A DNA stretch of 64,000 nt. It comes from Poseidonibacter ostreae (GTDB taxonomy: Bacteria > Campylobacterota > Campylobacteria > Campylobacterales > Arcobacteraceae). Positions 44,096 through 53,757 of the stretch are shown here, one piece after another (position 1 is the stretch's first letter; the number at the start of each line of letters is the position of its first letter). The notes beneath the pieces were generated by a model that was given only the letters and a program-made list of their open reading frames with translations, made no database searches and was not told the DNA's origin. The stretch lies in the NCBI RefSeq assembly GCF_009208055.1, contig NZ_WFKI01000008.1:17775-81774 (forward strand). Reading direction: 5' to 3'. A program made the position numbers and the translations under genes.

Positions 44096-46303
44096 AACTA
44101 GTATTTCTCTATTACCTTTAATATTTGCTTCAGATAAAACTCCAGTTTGTTCTAACTGCTCTACAATGGTAGCTGCTCTGTTATATCCAATTCTAAGTTT
44201 TCTTTGAATGTAAGAAATAGATGTTTTTTTATCATTAATACAAACCATTTTTGCTGCTTCGTATAATTCATCTAATTCTCCTAACTCAGCACTTGTAGAA
44301 GTATTTGAAGAGTTTTGAGAATTTCTATCCTTGATAAAATTCATATCATATTCAACATCTCTTTGCTCTTTTAAGAAATCAACAACTTTTTCGATTTCAT
44401 CTTCACTTGACCAAGGTGCGTGAATTCTAACTAATCCAGACATTCCAGGTGGTGTAAATAACATATCCCCACGACCAAGTAAAGACTCAGCTCCCATTGA
44501 ATCTAAGATAATTTTAGAATCAATTTTCTGACCTACTTTATATGAAAGTCTACTTGGAAGATTCGCTTTAATAAGACCAGTAACTACATCAACAGATGGT
44601 CTTTGAGTTGCAACTATTAAGTGAATACCTGAAGCTCTTGCCATTTGAGCAAGTCTTGCAATTGAGTATTCAACATCTTTACCACTTGTCATCATTAAAT
44701 CAGCTAGCTCATCAATTACAACAACAATATAAGGTAGTGTCTCAAAGCCTTCTTTTTTAGCTTTTTCATTATAGTTTTCAATATTTTTAGTTTTTGTTTG
44801 AGACATTAAAGTATAACGTCTCTCCATTTCACCAACCATATTTGCTAAGGCATTAACAGCATCCCCTGCTTTTGTAATAACAGGAGTAAGTAAATGTGGA
44901 ATATCATTATACATTGAAAACTCAAGCATTTTTGGATCAATCATTACTAATTTTAAATTATCTGGCGAGTTTTTATATAATAGTGAAAGAATCATTGAGT
45001 TGATACCAACTGATTTACCTGAACCTGTAGTCCCTGCAATTAGTAAATGAGGAAGTTTTTTAAGGTCTGTAATAAATGCTTTTCCAACAATATCTTTTCC
45101 TAAAATCATTGTTAATGGAGATTTAGAATTTTGAAATAAATCACTTTCTAACATCTCTTTTAAATAAATAGTTTGAGTATCTTCATTTGGAACTTCAATA
45201 CCAACAACATCTTTACCAGGAATTGGAGCTTGGATCCTGATAGTTTGAGCTTTTAAAGCCATTGCTAAATCATCTTGTAAATTTAAAATCTTAGATACTT
45301 TAACATTTGGAGCAGGTTTAAATTCAAAAGTAGTAACAACGGGACCTGTATAAGTTCTTACAACATCACCTTCAATTTTAAACATTGAAAGTTTATCTAA
45401 TAAATCACAAATCTTTTGGTCAATCACAGACTCAGAAACCTTAGATTTTTTCTCTTTTGGTGTTGCTTGGAAAAAGTTTGTATGAGGAAGCTTGAAATCT
45501 TTTGGTTTTTCTGTAGCACCTAATTCAATTTCATCAAGAAGTTTTTTATTCTCTTCTAACTCTTCTACAATTATTCCATGTGCTTCATGTTGTGTACTTA
45601 AGATTTGTTCTTCAAGTTGATTATTCTCTTCTTTAGAAGTATTTTCTTTTATCTCATCAATAACTTCTAATATCTCAGGTTCATTTATAAAATCTGTTTC
45701 AACAGGAGCAACTGGAGTGATAATTGGATTATCTATAGTAATCTCAGCTGTATTACCACTTTCTTTTACTACAACACTCTCTTCTTTTCTTTTCTTTCTT
45801 TTACTACTTGTATTTTCTATTCTTTTAATATTAGAGCTTCTATCAAATTTAAACTTATTAACTAATTTTGTAACATCCATTTCTGAATTTTCAAATAAAA
45901 CTAGAAAAGAGATTACAAAACCAACTAAAACAAAAATATAAAGCCCAGCATTACCAATAAAGGGGCTTAAACTCTCAACAAGTATATTCCCTATTTTTCC
46001 ACTATATATACCGTTTTCGACAATAAGTGACTGAAATATCAAAGATACAAAAAGGATTAATAACACTACAATAATATTTAAAGTTAAATCTTTACCCTTA
46101 ATATTTTCCTTGAAATTTATAATATATAAAGGATAAAGGAACATTAAAAGATATACATAAGATAATAAACCAAAGTACTCATTTGAGTTCTTTGCAAATA
46201 TAAATCCTACTTTTCCAACTACATCTTTTGTACTAAAAAATGTAGCAAATTCAAAATAAACAATAATAAATAAAACAATTAATGATATGATTTTTTTAGC
46301 TAT
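44093..46303 (-). CDS. ftsK: DNA translocase FtsK, probable ATA start
   Basis: 736 residues from ATA at 46303. N-terminal helices (about 8-25, then further segments to residue 170), an acidic linker, then the motor with Walker A AGTTGSGKSVG, Walker B VVVIDELADLMM and a gamma winged helix at the C-terminus (ISYIQRKLRIGYNRAATIVE). The frame is open for 52 codons upstream of the first ATG (46144) and encodes a membrane helix (IISLIVLFIIVYFEFATFF), but contains no ATG, GTG or TTG back to a stop at 46319-46321. AAAGG lies seven bases before the ATA. FtsK pumps DNA and activates Xer recombination at dif. The ATG at 46144 would lose the first helix and has no ribosome-binding site. Confidence 0.9.
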   Translation of the reverse strand: MAKKIISLIVLFIIVYFEFATFFSTKDVVGKVGFIFAKNSNEYFGLLSYVYLLMFLYPLYIINFKENIKGKDLTLNIIVVLLILFVSLIFQSLIVENGIYSGKIGNILVESLSPFIGNAGLYIFVLVGFVISFLVLFENSEMDVTKLVNKFKFDRSSNIKRIENTSSKRKKRKEESVVVKESGNTAEITIDNPIITPVAPVETDFINEPEILEVIDEIKENTSKEENNQLEEQILSTQHEAHGIIVEELEENKKLLDEIELGATEKPKDFKLPHTNFFQATPKEKKSKVSESVIDQKICDLLDKLSMFKIEGDVVRTYTGPVVTTFEFKPAPNVKVSKILNLQDDLAMALKAQTIRIQAPIPGKDVVGIEVPNEDTQTIYLKEMLESDLFQNSKSPLTMILGKDIVGKAFITDLKKLPHLLIAGTTGSGKSVGINSMILSLLYKNSPDNLKLVMIDPKMLEFSMYNDIPHLLTPVITKAGDAVNALANMVGEMERRYTLMSQTKTKNIENYNEKAKKEGFETLPYIVVVIDELADLMMTSGKDVEYSIARLAQMARASGIHLIVATQRPSVDVVTGLIKANLPSRLSYKVGQKIDSKIILDSMGAESLLGRGDMLFTPPGMSGLVRIHAPWSSEDEIEKVVDFLKEQRDVEYDMNFIKDRNSQNSSNTSTSAELGELDELYEAAKMVCINDKKTSISYIQRKLRIGYNRAATIVEQLEQTGVLSEANIKGNREILV

Positions 46304-46313
46304 AACTTGGCCT

Positions 46314-47261
46314 TTATTTTAATAGTTTAGCAATTTTACTTTGTAATTTAAGCCATCTTCTATGCTCAATTAAAGGAAAACCTGCCCATGATTTTTTAGC
46401 TTCTGTAATACTTTTTGTAACTCCACCACGAGCTGCAATTGTAGTAAAAGGTGCAATTTCTAAATGACCTGCTGTTGCACTTTGCCCACCCATTATTACA
46501 TAATGATTTAGAATTGTTGAACCAGAAAGCCCAACCTGTCCTGTTAAGATGCATCCCATTCCAAGTTTACAATTATGTCCAATATGTACAAGATTATCTA
46601 TTCTTACTCCATTTGCAATTTCTGTTGATTTAAAAACAGCTCTATCAATTGCACAATTAGCTCCAATTTCAACATCATCACCAATTTCTACATTACCATT
46701 TTGATAAATTTTTATATATTTACCATCTTTTGTATTTGCAAAGCCAAAACCATCAGATCCAATTACAGTTCCTGCATGAATAATACAATCACTACCAATA
46801 TTACAATCTCTATAAACTACAACATTTGGATGAATTACTGTGTTATTACCAATTTTTACATTATCTCCAATATAAGCACCTGACATAATAGTACAATCAG
46901 ATCCAATACTTGAACCTTTTCCTATATACACATTTGGCATAACTTTTGTAAATCCACCAATAACAGGTTTTTCACCCTCAATTTCAATTACTTCTGGAGC
47001 AAATAATTTTGATAATTTTGCAAGATTTAAATATGGTTCATCACAAATAAGAGCAATAGTATCCTCTGGTACTTCATTTGCAAACTCTTCATTTATTAAA
47101 ACAGCTGCAGCTTTTGTCTTTTTTAAATCATTAAGGTATTTTTTATTTTCTAAAAATGTAACTTCTGTTTGTGTTGAATCAAGTAAGGTACTTAACCCTG
47201 AAATTTCTTTTGTGTTATCACATTCAATATTAATTGATTGTGCAATCTCTTGTAGAGTCAT
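46314..47261 (-). CDS. lpxD: UDP-3-O-(3-hydroxyacyl)glucosamine N-acyltransferase LpxD
   Basis: 315 residues. Third step of lipid A synthesis. The N-terminal uridine-binding domain (about 1-100) is followed by the left-handed parallel beta-helix of hexapeptide repeats, with the catalytic His region LVHIGHNC and the C-terminal AGHLEIAPFTTIAARGGVTKSI. It ends 10 bases before ftsK. Confidence 0.94.
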   Translation of the reverse strand: MTLQEIAQSINIECDNTKEISGLSTLLDSTQTEVTFLENKKYLNDLKKTKAAAVLINEEFANEVPEDTIALICDEPYLNLAKLSKLFAPEVIEIEGEKPVIGGFTKVMPNVYIGKGSSIGSDCTIMSGAYIGDNVKIGNNTVIHPNVVVYRDCNIGSDCIIHAGTVIGSDGFGFANTKDGKYIKIYQNGNVEIGDDVEIGANCAIDRAVFKSTEIANGVRIDNLVHIGHNCKLGMGCILTGQVGLSGSTILNHYVIMGGQSATAGHLEIAPFTTIAARGGVTKSITEAKKSWAGFPLIEHRRWLKLQSKIAKLLK

Positions 47262-47265
47262 TTTT

Positions 47266-47284
47266 TATCCTTTTTTTAAGGATA
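47266..47284 (-). promoter_or_regulatory. Hairpin covering the lpxD ribosome-binding site
   Basis: TATCCTT and AAGGATA pair around five A. On the minus strand the right arm AAGGATA is the Shine-Dalgarno region of lpxD, so it could limit translation. Confidence 0.45.
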
Positions 47285-47309
47285 AGATAAGAAAAAGTTT
47301 TCTTATCTT
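47284..47309 (-). terminator. 12-bp hairpin at the end of ilvH
   Basis: On the plus strand AAGATAAGAAAA and TTTTCTTATCTT pair perfectly; the minus-strand arm includes the ilvH stop. There is no T-run, so it may be an mRNA-end or attenuation hairpin rather than a strong terminator. Confidence 0.45.
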
Positions 47310-47800
47310 TCCATTGCTACAATACCACTTCTTACTACTTCAAGTGGATTGAATTTTTGCATTACTTTAATAAAGTTCATTATTCTTGCACTTGAATCAG
47401 TAGCAGAAACAATAATAGCTTCATCAGTAACATTTTGTATTGAACCATGATAAGCACGTGCAATTACATCAATATCTGATAAATTGTTTTCAATAGAAAA
47501 CTTCATTAAAACTGTATCTTTTTCAACTACATTTCTATGTTCATTTACTCTTAATACAGGAATTAATTTATTTAATTGTTTAACAATTTGATCAATTACT
47601 CTTTTATCTCCAGTTGTAACAATAGTCATTCTAGAGTATTTACTCTCTTCCATTGGAGCAACCGTTAATGAATCAATATTATATCCTCTGGCTGAAAATA
47701 ATCCAACAATTCTTGATAAAACATTATGTTCATTCATAACAACAACAGAAATAACCTGTCTTGTAGTCTCAGTATCATAATAGTGATTAAAATTATTCAT
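47303..47800 (-). CDS. ilvH: Acetolactate synthase small subunit
   Basis: 165 residues. Regulatory ACT subunit of acetolactate synthase. VISVVVMNEHNVLSRIVGLF and RGYNIDSLTVAP are the ACT core; MIVTTGD-like and IPVLRVNEH blocks follow. It confers valine feedback. The ATG overlaps the ilvB stop. Confidence 0.94.
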   Translation of the reverse strand: MNNFNHYYDTETTRQVISVVVMNEHNVLSRIVGLFSARGYNIDSLTVAPMEESKYSRMTIVTTGDKRVIDQIVKQLNKLIPVLRVNEHRNVVEKDTVLMKFSIENNLSDIDVIARAYHGSIQNVTDEAIIVSATDSSARIMNFIKVMQKFNPLEVVRSGIVAMER

Positions 47801-49497
47801 TATTCACCTCCTTCTAATAATGTCATTTCATTTAATGCATGGCCATTTGGAACCATTGGTAAAACTTCTTCATTTCTTGCAACAATTACTTCAATCATTG
47901 CTACTTTCTTTTGTTCAATTGCATCTTTTACTGCTGCATCAAATTCATCTTTAGTTGTAACTCTATAACCTACTCCACCAAATGATTCAACTAACATTTT
48001 AAAATCAGGTTGTGCAGATAAATCAGTTTCTGATAATCTGTTTTCATAGAACATTGTTTGCCATTGTCTAACCATTCCTAAATAGTTATTATTTAAAATA
48101 ACATTTATTACAGGTAGTTTATACTCAGCACAAGTCATAAGCTCTTGGATATTCATTAAGATTGAACCATCACCTGTAACATTTATAGAAACTTTATCAG
48201 TTCCTTGCATTGCGCGAGCAACTCCTAATGCTGCTGGTAAACCAAACCCCATAGTTCCTAAACCACCAGATGTTATCCATTGTCTTGGATGTGAAAATGG
48301 ATAAAATTGTGCAGACCACATTTGATGTTGTCCAACATCTGTAGAAATAACAGCTTTAGAACCTAATAGTTTTCCAAGTCTTTGAATTGGCCATTGAGGT
48401 TTAATAACTTCATTTGAATCGTTATATCTTAATGGCTCTTTTTCTCTATATTCAGTTAATAATTCAACCCAATTAGAAAAGTCATTAAAATCATAATCTT
48501 CTAATGATTCAAGCATACCTAATACAGTTTTCTTTAAATCTCCAACAATTGGATAATTTGCATCAACTAATTTACTAATACTTGTAGGGTCAATATCTAC
48601 ATGAATTACTTTAGCTTTTGAAGCAAATTCATCTAATCTTCCAGTTACCCTATCATCAAATCTAGCACCTAGTGAAATTAAAAGGTCCGTTTCATGGGCT
48701 GCCATATTAGCTGCAAACTCTCCATGCATACCTAGCATTCCGAAGAACAATGGATTTTCATCACCCATTGCTCCTCTTGCCATTAATGTCTCAACTGCTG
48801 GAATATTTAATTTTTTTGCTAAATCTCTTATCTCATAAGCACAATTTGATAAAATTGCTCCACCACCAATATATAGTAACGGTTTTTTAGCTTTACTAAG
48901 CTCAACCATTGCTCTTTTTAACTGTTTTTTATTGTAATTAACAGTTGGTTTATATGTAGGTAAATTTATCTCTTTTGGATAAACAAACTCAGCAATTTGA
49001 GCTGTAATATCTTTTGGAATATCAACATGAACAGGACCTGGTCTTCCAGTGCTTGCTATATGAAACGCTTCTTTAATAATTCTTGGTAAATCTTCTATAC
49101 TATTAACTAAATAATTATGCTTTGTACATGGTCTAGAAATTCCTACTGCATCGATTTCTTGAAAACCATCAGTTCCAATAATATGTGTTGGAACTTGTCC
49201 AGAAATTACAACTAATGGAATTGAATCCATATATGCATCTGCTAAGCCTGTAACTGCATTTGTAAATCCAGGACCTGAAGTAACAATAGCTACTCCAATT
49301 TTACCTGTTGATCTTGCATAACCTTGAGCGGCAATAATAGATGCTTGCTCGTGTCTGTTTAAAATATGTTCAAAATTATTTTGCTTATAAATTTCATCGT
49401 AGACGTTCATAATAGCGCCTCCAGGATATCCAAATACTACTTCTACCCCTTCTTGATGTAATGATTCTACAACCATTTTTGCGCCATTCATTTTCAT
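47800..49497 (-). CDS. ilvB: Acetolactate synthase large subunit
   Basis: 565 residues. Thiamine-diphosphate enzyme of branched-chain amino acid synthesis. N-terminal GAKMVVESLHQEGVEVVFGYPG, the catalytic Glu in NRHEQASI, and the ThDP motif GDGSILMNIQELMT ending in NNNYLG. Length is normal. It is divergent from the flagellin-like gene. Confidence 0.95.
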   Translation of the reverse strand: MKMNGAKMVVESLHQEGVEVVFGYPGGAIMNVYDEIYKQNNFEHILNRHEQASIIAAQGYARSTGKIGVAIVTSGPGFTNAVTGLADAYMDSIPLVVISGQVPTHIIGTDGFQEIDAVGISRPCTKHNYLVNSIEDLPRIIKEAFHIASTGRPGPVHVDIPKDITAQIAEFVYPKEINLPTYKPTVNYNKKQLKRAMVELSKAKKPLLYIGGGAILSNCAYEIRDLAKKLNIPAVETLMARGAMGDENPLFFGMLGMHGEFAANMAAHETDLLISLGARFDDRVTGRLDEFASKAKVIHVDIDPTSISKLVDANYPIVGDLKKTVLGMLESLEDYDFNDFSNWVELLTEYREKEPLRYNDSNEVIKPQWPIQRLGKLLGSKAVISTDVGQHQMWSAQFYPFSHPRQWITSGGLGTMGFGLPAALGVARAMQGTDKVSINVTGDGSILMNIQELMTCAEYKLPVINVILNNNYLGMVRQWQTMFYENRLSETDLSAQPDFKMLVESFGGVGYRVTTKDEFDAAVKDAIEQKKVAMIEVIVARNEEVLPMVPNGHALNEMTLLEGGE

Positions 49498-49645
49498 TGT
49501 CTTTCTCCGTTTTAAAATAAGCAGATATTCTACAAAAAAAAATATTAATTGTGGGTTAACACTTTAGGTTTAAATATTTCATTTTAGATTAGTTTTAGTT
49601 TAATTAACATATAATCATGATAACAACTATTTTAAGGAGTTAATT

Positions 49646-50455
49646 ATGGATGTAAGTAACATAAATAATAATATTAATAACCTTAATCAATCCTCTCAAT
49701 TACAGATTGACAAGTCTCTACAAAGTAACGAAGTACAAAAAGTCGATAATGAAAATGCGTCCTCTTTATCTATAAATGAATATAATCAAAAAAGAGATGA
49801 ATTATCTTTAAATGTACAATCTTTAAATAACGGTATTGCAATTAGTAATATTGCAAATAATTCAATAGAAAAACAACAAGAGTTCTTAAATAATATTCAA
49901 AAAGAGCTAGAAAATGTTAGTAGTGATGAAAATAAACTTCAAGATAAAAATGACATTAAACAATCAATAAATGAAAACCTTAGAAGTTTTAATGAAGTAG
50001 CTTATGAGACTAAATATAAAAATGAAAACTTATTAAGTATAGATCAATATGATGATTTAAAAAGTATTATTATCGATACAGATAATACAAGTTTTTCAAT
50101 TGAAAAAACAAATACACCAGACTTCGCAAATCAAATTTTTGAAACTATTAATAGTGCAGATTTAAATGATCCAGCACAATTAAGTCAAGCTATATCAAAA
50201 GTTGAAACTAGTTCAAATCAACTTCAAAATATTTCAGATACATTTACTGAGTTTGGAAATAAAGTTGAAGAAAGTGCTAGAGAGACTATTAAAGAGCAAG
50301 TTGATCTATATAATGATAATAAAGTAAATAAAGATAAAAATTTTGGAAAAGAGTCTGTAGATTTTTCAAAAAACAATATCTCTGCAAACCTTGGATACCT
50401 AGCAGCATCGCAAGCTAATATTGTTCAAGCACAAAGTGTAAGGTTATTATCTTAA
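49646..50455 (+). CDS. Flagellin-like protein of 269 residues
   Basis: The N-terminal third (LSLNVQSLNNGIAISNIANNSIEKQQEF) resembles the flagellin D1 helices and the C-terminus (VDFSKNNISANLGYLAASQANI with VRLLS) is a good match to the flagellin D0 segment that ends in a leucine-leucine pair. It lacks the large variable centre of a filament flagellin, and its length is close to that of the secreted FlaC of Campylobacter (about 250). AAGGAG precedes the ATG. Function is inferred: a minor or secreted flagellin-like protein. Its 3' end overlaps ppx head-on by four bases. Confidence 0.75.
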   Translation: MDVSNINNNINNLNQSSQLQIDKSLQSNEVQKVDNENASSLSINEYNQKRDELSLNVQSLNNGIAISNIANNSIEKQQEFLNNIQKELENVSSDENKLQDKNDIKQSINENLRSFNEVAYETKYKNENLLSIDQYDDLKSIIIDTDNTSFSIEKTNTPDFANQIFETINSADLNDPAQLSQAISKVETSSNQLQNISDTFTEFGNKVEESARETIKEQVDLYNDNKVNKDKNFGKESVDFSKNNISANLGYLAASQANIVQAQSVRLLS

Positions 50456-51375
50456 CCTTCACATTTTGTTTCTAAACAATGATTAATAGCAACACCTTCT
50501 CTTAACCCATCATCTAAAACTATTGATTCATTTTTTTCTAAAACTTCAAAAATGGCTTGATATATATAAATACCAACTTGTATAAATTCAACTCTACCTT
50601 TACCAACAAGTTTAGTGATTTCATTTTTATTACTATTATCAAAAATACTTAAACAATCTTTTAAATCATCTAAATTTACAATTGTTCCATTAACAACTTC
50701 TTTATCATAAGAAAAAAAGTCTTGACCTAGTTTAACTGCTGCAATAGTAGTTGGAGTTCCAGCAGTTGCAACAAAAGTATAATCATTAAGATTTAAATCT
50801 AAAGAGTCTAAGTATTTTTTAATTTCTAATTTTCTTGAATTTAAATCTTTTTGTAAATCATTATGTTTAAAAAACTTTTGTGTCATTGTAACTATTCCAA
50901 AATCAAAACTATGCGATTCATATTTCTCTTTGGTATTTACAATAATCTCAGTAGAACCTCCACCAATATCTAAAAGTATGAATTTAGAAGAGTCAATTTT
51001 TTCTCTTTTTAAAGCATATTTTATTGCAAGTAAAGTAAGTCTAGCTTCTTCAATTCCATCAATTATTGTAAACTTAACACCTGTATTTTCTTCAAAGTTT
51101 TTTAAAACTTCTTTATTATTACTAGCTTTACGCATTGCTGCTGTTGTAACTGCAACTGCAATACTAGGATCATAATTTATTTCTTTAATTGATTGCTTTA
51201 AAGCTTTAATAACTCTTTGTTGAGCTTCTGATGAGATAAGACCCGTATCAATTAAACCATCTGCCATTCCGACTACTTCATGGTAATCGCTTATTATCTT
51301 ATTATTTAGACAGTCATATTTTAAGACTCTAAAAGAATTAGAGCCTAAATCAATACTTACAACTTCATTATTCAT
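50452..51375 (-). CDS. Ppx/GppA family phosphatase
   Basis: 307 residues with the actin-like ASKHA fold: SIDLGSNSFRVL at the start, DIGGGSTEII, and the late block VKLGQDFFSYDKEVV. It hydrolyses polyphosphate or pppGpp; short Campylobacterota members may do either. It converges with the flagellin-like gene, sharing the TTAA of both stop codons. Confidence 0.88.
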   Translation of the reverse strand: MNNEVVSIDLGSNSFRVLKYDCLNNKIISDYHEVVGMADGLIDTGLISSEAQQRVIKALKQSIKEINYDPSIAVAVTTAAMRKASNNKEVLKNFEENTGVKFTIIDGIEEARLTLLAIKYALKREKIDSSKFILLDIGGGSTEIIVNTKEKYESHSFDFGIVTMTQKFFKHNDLQKDLNSRKLEIKKYLDSLDLNLNDYTFVATAGTPTTIAAVKLGQDFFSYDKEVVNGTIVNLDDLKDCLSIFDNSNKNEITKLVGKGRVEFIQVGIYIYQAIFEVLEKNESIVLDDGLREGVAINHCLETKCEG

Positions 51376-51388
51376 TTGTTAATAAGTC

Positions 51389-51946
51389 TTATAAATGAGG
51401 GATTTTAATTTTAGAGTTTAGTAAATATCCTATAACTATCATTAAACCTAATACAACATTTTCATGTATAAATCCAGTCAAATAAATAAGATATACAAGC
51501 CATAATAAAATAGCTCCTAAAGGTGTAGGAATACCCACGAAGTGCTTAGCTACTTCACCTTCTTCGGCATTTATATTAAACTGAATTAATCTTCTTAAAC
51601 CAGAAATAACATAATAAATAAATGCAAATACAATTAAAGGTGTGTAAAGCATTAACTCTTTTGTATCAATTACTGCAAAATATATAAACATTGTTGGAAC
51701 TATTACAAAAGATAAGAAATCGGCATAAGAATCTAATTGAATTCCAAATTCAGTAGAAAGTTCATATTTTCTAGCAATTTTTCCATCAATAATATCAAAA
51801 CCTCCTGCAAGCCATGCAAATAGTGCAGCTGCAAAAAACTCTTGATGAGTTAAAAAATAAATTGCGAAAATTCCTGATGCAATATTGAAAAAAGTTACAA
51901 TATTAGCTAAGTTAAAATGGTTATACTTATTGAATAAAAAAGACAT
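51389..51946 (-). CDS. pssA: CDP-alcohol phosphatidyltransferase, probably phosphatidylserine synthase
   Basis: 185 residues, membrane protein with several helices. The full signature DGKIARKYELSTEFGIQLDS followed by YAD is present (DGx2ARx8Gx3Dx3D). Naming as PssA rests on length and ILLWLVYLIYLTG; it could be PgsA. It overlaps the GGDEF gene by one base. Confidence 0.82.
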   Translation of the reverse strand: MSFLFNKYNHFNLANIVTFFNIASGIFAIYFLTHQEFFAAALFAWLAGGFDIIDGKIARKYELSTEFGIQLDSYADFLSFVIVPTMFIYFAVIDTKELMLYTPLIVFAFIYYVISGLRRLIQFNINAEEGEVAKHFVGIPTPLGAILLWLVYLIYLTGFIHENVVLGLMIVIGYLLNSKIKIPHL

Positions 51947-53052
51947 TATTCTCCTTTGAATATATGGTATTGATTCCTACCATTGTGTTTTGATTTATAA
52001 AGACAATCATCTGCTCTTTTATAAAGTTTATTAGCAGATATATATGTATTTGGTCTATACATTATAGCACCTATTGAAATAGTAACAAAGTCTAAAACTT
52101 CACTTGTTTTATGCTCAATTTTTAAGTCAACAATTTTTTTATTTATCTCTTTTAAACATGATTCTAAAATATCAATGTCAATATCGAATAATACTACACC
52201 AAACTCTTCTCCACCTAATCTAAATACAAATTCATATTTATTATTGAAATATTCTTTTAAAACATTTGCAACTTTTTTAAGTGTTTCATCTCCTAAGTCA
52301 TGTCCATAAGTATCATTATATTGTTTAAAGAAATCAATATCAAACATTATAAAAGCACATTCCCAATTATTTGCATTTGAAATAAAAGGCATATTATCAA
52401 ATATTGTATCAAAATATTTTCTGTTATATAGTTTTGTCATTGAATCTGTGATTGAATCAATTTTATACTTAGTATTTAAAACTCTTAACTGATTGTCTTT
52501 TTTAACAACTTGATAAATAATATATGCAAGCATAGCAAAAGTTAGTATTAAAAGAAGAAGTATATTAAAAAATAGATAATCTTTCATCTTTTTATACTCT
52601 TCTACAAAAAGTTTTCTTTGTTTAAATGCAGTTTTTGTCTCATAATCTATTAAAAATTCTATTTTTTTAACAATATTTTTAAATATATGTAGTTTATTTA
52701 CTTTAAAAGTCTCTTTTAGTGCTAAATCAACATTATTGATAACATTTCTTTCTTTTTCATTTTTGTAAGAATTATAATAATAATCCCATTCATCTAAAAT
52801 GATTTTTTCTTCTTTTTTAAAATCGCAAATATATTTCATTGTTCTACAAGAAATTATTGATTTATAATTGTTTTTAATATTGTTTAGTTTTACAATAGGT
52901 ACAAAGTTACCAAAGTAAAGATTATCAATTTGTGATTTTAGTTTATCAATTTGGGAATTAAATAAAAGGGATGTACCAATTAGTGCAAGAAGAGCAACAA
53001 ATACTAAAAGTACAAGCTTAAATGTAACTGTCTTAAATAGCTTAAATTTCAT
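51946..53052 (-). CDS. Membrane diguanylate cyclase (GGDEF)
   Basis: 368 residues. An N-terminal membrane helix (about 10-28), a periplasmic sensory region to about 155, a second helix (about 158-180), then a GGDEF domain with DSMTKLYNRKYFDTIF, MFDIDFFKQYNDTYGHDLGD and the active GGEEF near residue 275. The canonical RxxD inhibition site is not visible before GGEEF. It makes c-di-GMP and is probably active. Confidence 0.9.
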   Translation of the reverse strand: MKFKLFKTVTFKLVLLVFVALLALIGTSLLFNSQIDKLKSQIDNLYFGNFVPIVKLNNIKNNYKSIISCRTMKYICDFKKEEKIILDEWDYYYNSYKNEKERNVINNVDLALKETFKVNKLHIFKNIVKKIEFLIDYETKTAFKQRKLFVEEYKKMKDYLFFNILLLLILTFAMLAYIIYQVVKKDNQLRVLNTKYKIDSITDSMTKLYNRKYFDTIFDNMPFISNANNWECAFIMFDIDFFKQYNDTYGHDLGDETLKKVANVLKEYFNNKYEFVFRLGGEEFGVVLFDIDIDILESCLKEINKKIVDLKIEHKTSEVLDFVTISIGAIMYRPNTYISANKLYKRADDCLYKSKHNGRNQYHIFKGE

Positions 53053-53119
53053 TGTAAGATTTTATCTAAAAACTATTTAAATTAGGTTAATTAAGTTGTA
53101 CTACATAAAGACTTGTTTA

Positions 53120-53725
53120 TTAAATTACAGAAGTAATACTTTTAGCTTCAATTTGTATATCATTTAAAGACATAGTTTTTGTATTAACCATCCATGAACC
53201 TCCTAAGCATACTACATTTTTCAGATTTAAATAATCTTGAAAGTCTTTTTGACCAATTCCACCAGTTGGGCAAAACTGTACTTCTTCAAAAATATTAGCA
53301 TAAGCTTGAAGCATTTTATAGCCTCCTGAATTTCCTGCATGAAAAAACTTTTGAAAGAAAATCCCATCTTCTATTAAGCTTATAATTTCACTTGGAGTTG
53401 AAGCTCCTGGTAAATAGTTCATATCTATTCTTTTTGCTTCTTGAATTAAAGAAGATGTAGCTCCTGGACTTACTGCAAAAGTACATCCAATGTTTTGCAC
53501 TTGTAATAATTGTTCTTTTTTTATAATTGTTCCAGCTCCAACATTTGCCATTGGAAACTCTTTAACAATTGCTTCTATACATGACATTGCATTTGGTGTT
53601 CTTAGTGTAATTTCTAAATTTGTTAAACCCTCTTGTATTAATATTTCTGATATTTTTAAACTTTCATTTACATCATTAAATGTTAATACGGGAATTACTG
53701 GTGAATTTTTAAATTCATTAATCAT
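53120..53725 (-). CDS. eda: KDPG/KHG aldolase
   Basis: 201 residues. Class I aldolase: cleaves 2-keto-3-deoxy-6-phosphogluconate to pyruvate and glyceraldehyde 3-phosphate. LEITLRTPNA, GAGTIIK, AVSPGAT, the Schiff-base lysine in FFQKFFHAG and PTGGIGQKDF are visible. AAGGAT precedes the ATG. Together with KdgK it completes the lower Entner-Doudoroff branch of this cluster. Confidence 0.9.
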   Translation of the reverse strand: MINEFKNSPVIPVLTFNDVNESLKISEILIQEGLTNLEITLRTPNAMSCIEAIVKEFPMANVGAGTIIKKEQLLQVQNIGCTFAVSPGATSSLIQEAKRIDMNYLPGASTPSEIISLIEDGIFFQKFFHAGNSGGYKMLQAYANIFEEVQFCPTGGIGQKDFQDYLNLKNVVCLGGSWMVNTKTMSLNDIQIEAKSITSVI

Positions 53726-53757
53726 TATTATCCTTATTACTTTTGTTGTTAATTTAT

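Noticed and set aside
46141..46144. ATG at 46144 as the ftsK start
   Set aside because: It removes the first membrane helix, has no ribosome-binding site, and the frame is open upstream.
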